Part shown: piece after piece, positions 59,681 through 64,000 of the stretch | Layout: each line of letters starts with the position of its first letter | Position numbering within the stretch: the stretch's first letter is position 1 | Source: F23-D06 sp963620035 | Lineage (GTDB): Bacteria > Bacteroidota > Bacteroidia > Bacteroidales > WCHB1-69 | Direction: 5' to 3' | Assembly: GCA_963620035.1 (NCBI GenBank) | Contig: CAVEXN010000007.1 | Coordinates: 1-64,000 of the forward strand | DNA length: 64,000 nt | Notes under the pieces: generated by a model | Databases searched by the model: none | Told to the model about the DNA's origin: nothing | Seen by the model: only the letters and a program-made list of their open reading frames with translations | Position numbers and translations under genes: made by a program

Positions 59681-59719
59681 AACGTAAAAACGGAAGAAGG
59701 CAAGGCAACTTCCGTTTTT
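59681..59719 (-). terminator. Terminator or attenuator after the aminotransferase
   Basis: AAAAACGGAAG/CTTCCGTTTTT stem (59686-59696 with 59709-59719), 12-nt loop and T-rich 3' side on the minus strand. No promoter match is seen between it and the next gene, so it may only partly end transcription. Confidence 0.7.
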
Positions 59720-59733
59720 GCATCAGAATTGAA

Positions 59734-60936
59734 TTATTTGATTGTGCGGCCAGGGTAAACCTTAAGTGCTTCCTCGAGGCACTTGACCGCTTTCTTCAAG
59801 TCATCCACCTTAAGGCAATAACTGATTCGTACCTCGTCGATTCCTTTACCTGGGGTAGAATAGAAGCCCGTGGCAGGAGCCATCATAGTCGTCTCTCCTT
59901 GATAATCAAACTCTTCGAGCATCCACTGACAGAATCGGTCGGAATTGTCGATGGGCAGACGGGCCACACAGTAGAAAGCGCCTTTAGGCATAGGCACATA
60001 GCATCCCGGGATGGCATTCACGCCATTCACCACCGTGTTGCGGCGAGCCACATAGTCGGTAATGACCGCATCAAAATACTCTTTTGGGGTATCCACAGCG
60101 GCTTCGCCTAAAACCTGTCCGTAGGTGGGAGGAGAGAGGCGGGCCTGTGCAAACTTCATTGCCGTATTGTAAACATCCTTGTTGTGGGTGATAAAAGCGC
60201 CGGTGCGTACGCCGCATGCGCTGTAACGTTTTGATACAGAGTCAAGCAATACCACATGCTGTTCCAGTCCTTTAAGTTCCATGACGGAGAAATGCTTCAC
60301 GCCGTCGTAGCAGAACTCACGATATACCTCGTCGGCAAACAGAAACAGGTCGTGCTTCTTGGCGATTTCGCCCAACTGGCGGATTTCCTCTTCAGAATAG
60401 AGATAGCCCGTGGGATTGTTGGGGTTGCAGATCATAATGGCCTTTGTCTTAGGCGTAATCACTTTCTCAAATTCCTCAATCGATGGGAGTGCGAAGCCCG
60501 TTTCGATTGTCGAGACGATGGGTTTCACCACCACGCCGCACGTGACGGCAAAGCCGTTGTAGTTGGCATAGAAAGGTTCCGGCACGATAATCTCGTCGCC
60601 GGGATCCATACAGCTGTTGAACGCAAAGAGCAGTCCTTCGCTTCCGCCCGTTGTGATGATAATCTCTTCCGGCGTAATGTCAATGCCTACGCTATGGTAA
60701 TACTCGACAAGTTTTTTGCGATAAGAAAGGTTGCCCGCCGAGTGGGTATAGGCGATGACGGGAATGTCGGCATTGCGCACAGCCTCGCGCGCCCCAATAG
60801 GGGTTTCAATATCCGGCTGTCCGATATTGAGGTGATAGACATGGATCCCGCGTGCTTTGGCGGCATCTGAGAAAGGCACCAACTTCCGTATCGGAGAAGA
60901 GGGCATCGTTTGTCCTTTTTTTGAAATGTTTGGCAT
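59734..60936 (-). CDS. PLP-dependent class I aminotransferase (aspartate aminotransferase-like)
   Basis: A 400-residue fold-type I enzyme: YTHSAGNLSYRKKLVEYYH near residue 62, MICNPNNPTGYLYSEEEI near 165, the PLP Lys in LLDSVSKRYSACGVRTGAF near 230 and a late DEVRISYCL with the carboxylate-binding Arg. Probably aspartate or a related amino acid to 2-oxo acid transfer; substrate not fixed. The frame extends to 61032 but MPNISKKGQTMPSSPIRKL is the natural start and the -7 element at 60994-61001 precedes it. Confidence 0.88.
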   Translation of the reverse strand: MPNISKKGQTMPSSPIRKLVPFSDAAKARGIHVYHLNIGQPDIETPIGAREAVRNADIPVIAYTHSAGNLSYRKKLVEYYHSVGIDITPEEIIITTGGSEGLLFAFNSCMDPGDEIIVPEPFYANYNGFAVTCGVVVKPIVSTIETGFALPSIEEFEKVITPKTKAIMICNPNNPTGYLYSEEEIRQLGEIAKKHDLFLFADEVYREFCYDGVKHFSVMELKGLEQHVVLLDSVSKRYSACGVRTGAFITHNKDVYNTAMKFAQARLSPPTYGQVLGEAAVDTPKEYFDAVITDYVARRNTVVNGVNAIPGCYVPMPKGAFYCVARLPIDNSDRFCQWMLEEFDYQGETTMMAPATGFYSTPGKGIDEVRISYCLKVDDLKKAVKCLEEALKVYPGRTIK

Positions 60937-60993
60937 AGTTTGTATTGTGTTGATTATTAAAAACTTAATTTGACACCCCTCTTTTAGGGCGGG

Positions 60994-61001
60994 CAAATAT
61001 A
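60994..61001 (-). promoter_or_regulatory. -7 promoter element for the aminotransferase
   Basis: Reads TATATTTG on the minus strand, 57 bp before the start at 60936. Confidence 0.5.
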
Positions 61002-61039
61002 CAAAATTTCTCAAACGCTGTCGGATTTTCATAAAACGA

Positions 61040-61224
61040 CACGGCTACCGCACGAAACAGACTTAAGAACTGAGAACTTAGGATTTTGAGGCGTTACGCA
61101 TTAATGTTTTATGTTTTTTGTAAACTGTGCAACACATAACGGGGCAGCAAAACGAAACAATACAATTGTCCATTTTCTATCTTCAATCATAGGTTTTAAG
61201 TCAGTCCTGGGCTTGTGTGTTGGA
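61040..61224. repeat. Possible dispersed intergenic repeat, copy B
   Basis: Most of the 453-bp gap 60937-61389. It begins CACGGCTACCGCACGAA, includes GAACTGAGAACTTAGGA and GGCGTTACGC, then ATCATAGGTTTTAAG and GCTTGTGTGTTGGAC, echoing in order the motifs of copy A at 34041-34157. It is diverged, with length differences. No gene is visible in the gap. Confidence 0.4.
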
Positions 61225-61281
61225 CGAAGCGGTAACCTAGCCATGTTGCTGCACGGCTTCATCAACAGAACAAGAAATTGT

Positions 61282-61289
61282 TATTTTTG
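61282..61289 (+). promoter_or_regulatory. -7 promoter element for the T9SS cargo gene
   Basis: TATTTTTG, 100 bp before the chosen start at 61390. In-frame ATGs before it (for example 61111) are excluded. Confidence 0.5.
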
Positions 61290-61389
61290 CCGCATGAATC
61301 ACTTTGCGTTTTTCGGCATAGTCTTTTGCAAAAATCCAAAGGATTGCCATGCGTTTTTAACAAAAAGAAGTGAACTGAAAGACAAAAAA

Positions 61390-62262
61390 ATGAACAAAAT
61401 TTCTGCAACCATATTGTTTTTCTTGTGTTATACCTTTTCGTTTGCACAGTTGCACGTGGCCTGGAACGGCAATGTCGGCATCGGAACGACTTCGCCGGAG
61501 TGTAAGTTTCAAATCTCCCAATCCTCAAACAGTTTTACATTCAAGCCCAACAACTCCGGAAATCTTGAAATAGGAGGTTATGACGGCACGGCAAATTCCA
61601 ACATCATATTCTGGCACTCTCAAGGCGGTTACAACATATTGACGGCCAAAAGCTTTTCAAGGACTTCTGACAGCACGCTGAAATCGAACATCTGTATGCT
61701 CGAAAAACCATTGTCCGTTCTTAACGGCATTGGCGGTTATTCTTTTTCTTACAAAGAAGATCAATCCAAACAAGGAAAGAAGGATTATGGTGTCATAGCA
61801 CAAGAGGTAGAGCGTGTGCTGCCCGAACTTGTGACGGAAGTCAAAGGCATTAAAGTAGTTGACTATGACGGTCTCATACCGTTCCTCATCGAGGCCGTGA
61901 AAGAGCAGCAGGCGCAAATAGTTTCTCTCTCCCGGGAAATCGAGTTCCTCAAGAACGCTGCGGCAGAAGACGAACAAAACATCGTCCTTGAAAGTGCCCG
62001 TGAACTCAAAGTTTACCAGAACATCCCGAATCCGTTCAACACAGCCACGACAGTGAAATGTTTTGTCCCCTCGGAAATCAGCCATGCGCAACTCTGCATC
62101 TACGACACTCGCGGCAGCCTTGTGACATGCTATGACGTGAACGGACGCGGTGACGTGAACCTCCAAATTCAGGAGGGCGCATTGCAAGCGGGCATATACG
62201 TGTATGTACTGAAAGGAGACGGCAAAACAAGCGAAGCAAAACAGATGGTGCTTACAAAATAA
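61390..62262 (+). CDS. T9SS-sorted exported protein with S74 chaperone domain
   Basis: A 290-residue protein: signal peptide (NKISATILFFLCYTFSFAQ), a short GIGTTSP-type repeat segment (29-35) common in tail-spike-like proteins, an S74 intramolecular chaperone domain (about 90-180) with Ser93 and Lys98 in TSDSTLKSNI and YGVIAQEVERVLPELV, a coiled coil, and a T9SS type A sorting domain (about 206-290: YQNIPNPFNTATTV, LQAGIYVYVL, QMVLTK). It should be exported through the type IX system. A C10 peptidase gene follows by 6 bp. Confidence 0.8.
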   Translation: MNKISATILFFLCYTFSFAQLHVAWNGNVGIGTTSPECKFQISQSSNSFTFKPNNSGNLEIGGYDGTANSNIIFWHSQGGYNILTAKSFSRTSDSTLKSNICMLEKPLSVLNGIGGYSFSYKEDQSKQGKKDYGVIAQEVERVLPELVTEVKGIKVVDYDGLIPFLIEAVKEQQAQIVSLSREIEFLKNAAAEDEQNIVLESARELKVYQNIPNPFNTATTVKCFVPSEISHAQLCIYDTRGSLVTCYDVNGRGDVNLQIQEGALQAGIYVYVLKGDGKTSEAKQMVLTK

Positions 62263-62268
62263 ATTGCC

Positions 62269-63567
62269 GTGAGAAAATCTGCGTTGAAAATCTGGTCAGT
62301 ATTGTTGGGATGCCTCACCATTTGCCAAGCCAAAGCTGAAGTCGTTCCCGATTCTGTCATCAGGACCGTTGCTGCAAACGCTTACAAATACTATACCGGC
62401 TCTACGAATCTCAATGACACCATTCGGGATTTGTTCCCGTTGCTGCACCACGACACCACAGTGATGTATCTCTGCAATTTCAGCCATGGTTTCATAATAG
62501 TCTCTGCCGACGACGTGGCATATCCCGTGCTTGCATTCTGCGACGAGAATCCTGCCGACACCGCGAACCTCGCACCAGCCGTCAAATATCTTCTGGACCG
62601 CTACGGTGCTGAAATTTGCAGCGCGCAGCAAAAAAAGTCTTCAACATCTGCACAAATCCGAGACGAATGGCAAAAACTCATAGACTATGACACAAAATCT
62701 TACTTCGCCCCTTGTCATTACATGCTGCAGACGCAATGGGGACAGAGCGGCGGACAACTTGCCGGTTCTGCTGTCTCTTATAATTATTTCTGCCCTAAAG
62801 ATGAAGTGTCCGGGATTCGTACACTTGTAGGTTGCGTCGCGGTGGCAATGGCCCAAATTCTCCATTACTGGACTTGTGATGTCTGTCCGCACGGCACAAT
62901 ACACAACAGCCACACAGACCCGACGATAAACCTGTCAGGTCAAAATTACGAGTGGTTTAATATGAGTTCACATCATGCGGATTCGCACAACGCCAAGCTT
63001 TTGGCGGATTGTGCCGTCGCAATAAATTCAAATTTCGGGACAAACGGAACATATTCAAGCATTGAAACGATAAATAACATATTGAAAAACAATTATGGTT
63101 TCGCAAATGCTACCGTAGGACACAGCAGGACAGACACCGCTTGGGCTGCAACATTACAGTCGGCATTGTCGCAAAGATGTCTTATTATCTATGCCGGTTA
63201 TAGCGAAAACAATTCCGCCGGCCATGCTTGGGTGATAGACGGCTACGACAACAACGGCTTGTTCCATTGCAATTTCGGCTGGCGCGGAGACTATAACGCA
63301 TGGTATCGGCTTACGGACATCACCCCTGGAAGCCATACTTTCAACGTGCGGCAATCTGCGATTCTTGATCTTTATCCTACAGCATACAGCAACAATGTGC
63401 AACTGATTGATACTACAGTCACTTACAGAACATACAGCGGACACAAAATCATCTTGCAGAACAGCACTGTTCAAGACCGGGCAACGGTAACATTGGATGC
63501 AAGTTGCGCCACAGACATCTATGGACCGTTCACTGTTCCTTCTGGTGCGACAATAGACATAAGATGA
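62269..63567 (+). CDS. C10 family (streptopain-like) cysteine peptidase
   Basis: A 432-residue protein with a signal peptide (to about residue 23), a pro-domain (about 24-125, with NFSHGFIIVSADDVAYPVLAF) and a papain-like C10 domain: catalytic Cys189 in LVGCVAVAMAQ, His319 in AGHAWVIDGYD, and Gln in MLQTQWGQ for the oxyanion hole. A short beta domain ends GPFTVPSGATIDIR; I see no T9SS sorting domain. The stop overlaps the start of the next gene (ATGA), so translation is coupled. Confidence 0.88.
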   Translation: MRKSALKIWSVLLGCLTICQAKAEVVPDSVIRTVAANAYKYYTGSTNLNDTIRDLFPLLHHDTTVMYLCNFSHGFIIVSADDVAYPVLAFCDENPADTANLAPAVKYLLDRYGAEICSAQQKKSSTSAQIRDEWQKLIDYDTKSYFAPCHYMLQTQWGQSGGQLAGSAVSYNYFCPKDEVSGIRTLVGCVAVAMAQILHYWTCDVCPHGTIHNSHTDPTINLSGQNYEWFNMSSHHADSHNAKLLADCAVAINSNFGTNGTYSSIETINNILKNNYGFANATVGHSRTDTAWAATLQSALSQRCLIIYAGYSENNSAGHAWVIDGYDNNGLFHCNFGWRGDYNAWYRLTDITPGSHTFNVRQSAILDLYPTAYSNNVQLIDTTVTYRTYSGHKIILQNSTVQDRATVTLDASCATDIYGPFTVPSGATIDIR

Positions 63568-64000
63568 TTTTTTCAGCAATCAAAAAACTCAAAAAACATC
63601 AGGTTATTATTTTGGAAAGACATACTCGACATCACGACACAGACAACACACCATATCGTCTTTACAAAGGCGCATGGGTCTTTAATGGCAACCCGAGCGA
63701 AGAAACTGAGTTGTCGAAAGATTCTGCAAAACGGCTGTTAAAAAACGGAGGTGCGTTGGTGCGGAATGTCTATGGTTTTGACTGTGCATCGGAAACCAAT
63801 TTCTGGTATGTGCTGAAAGACTCTTTTGGCGGCATGGAAGAGTTGCCCTCTAAAGTCCGCAACTGTATTCGGCGCGCTTTGAAAACCTATCATATTAAAA
63901 TAATAACTAACGAAGAATTCAGAATAATTGCCCGTGACATTTACAACGAAGTCATTGGCAGTTACAAGGTGAAAGCGACAACGGTTTCTCAGTCTGACAT
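63564..64000 (+). CDS. Partial gene, possibly GNAT/FemAB-like acyltransferase
   Basis: An open frame of at least 145 codons runs off the right edge. It starts at the ATGA overlap with the C10 peptidase. The translation (VIILERHTRHHDTDNTPYRL, ETNFWYVLKDSFGGMEELPS, KVRNCIRRALKTYHIKIITN) resembles the N-terminal half of FemAB/GNAT-type proteins I recall from Bacteroidota polysaccharide loci, but this rests on memory of a pattern. The C-terminus is outside the window. Confidence 0.5.
   Translation, partial: MIFSAIKKLKKHQVIILERHTRHHDTDNTPYRLYKGAWVFNGNPSEETELSKDSAKRLLKNGGALVRNVYGFDCASETNFWYVLKDSFGGMEELPSKVRNCIRRALKTYHIKIITNEEFRIIARDIYNEVIGSYKVKATTVSQSD

Overview
The window reads as chromosomal DNA of a member of the order Bacteroidales (phylum Bacteroidota). 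Three things support this. Many genes carry the Bacteroidota -7 promoter element TAnnTTTG a short distance upstream. Lipoproteins have short n-regions and boxes such as LFSGC. One secreted protein ends in a type IX secretion (T9SS) type A sorting domain and is followed by a C10 (streptopain-like) cysteine peptidase. Genus cannot be fixed from the sequence alone.

Layout. 1-19.7 kb is dense core genome: rpe and a sugar MFS transporter; typA-folB-aroB; a Nif3-like protein and a C4 zinc-ribbon coiled-coil protein; a GreA-like factor with an acidic partner; tdk; pta; pyrH-2TM-frr-gcvH; rpsF-rpsR-rplI; nusA-infB-pdxA; tRNA-Gln. 20-25.2 kb is an accessory patch. It holds small lipoproteins, a large lipoprotein with an HExxH metallopeptidase motif, tRNA-Arg, a truncated transposase and an unplaced coding-like remnant. 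25.2-34 kb returns to core: transglutaminase-like lipoprotein with cutC, purB, upp, a folate cyclo-ligase, a tRNA methyltransferase and manA. 34-44 kb is a second variable stretch: a DUF4143-type ATPase with a repeated promoter element, uvrB, an MjaI-type restriction-modification pair placed exactly at the uvrB 3' end, four unrecognised small genes, and a frameshifted C5-cytosine methyltransferase abutting a lipoprotein fragment. 44-61 kb is mostly envelope and core: a beta-helix exported protein, patatin, valS, purC, an acyltransferase, a GT9 heptosyltransferase-like gene, lpxH, era, hutI, TPM/LemA, the Kdo transferase waaA and an aminotransferase. 61.3-64 kb is an exported-protein cluster (T9SS/S74 protein, C10 peptidase, and a partial gene running off the end).

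The most notable signal is at 38.6-40.7 kb. The restriction-modification pair is flanked by a 34-bp direct repeat (33/34 identical), and the left copy is the last codons and stop of uvrB. This suggests the module was inserted at, and regenerated, the uvrB 3' end. Its methyltransferase also carries a C-terminal staphylococcal-nuclease-like domain that seems to have lost catalytic residues. Other traces of DNA turnover are a one-base loss inside the catalytic motif of a second methyltransferase, a copied lipoprotein signal-peptide fragment more than 21 kb from its relative, and a 29-bp tandem repeat overlapping the promoter of the DUF4143 ATPase.

All calls come from reading the DNA and conceptual translations; no database search was run.
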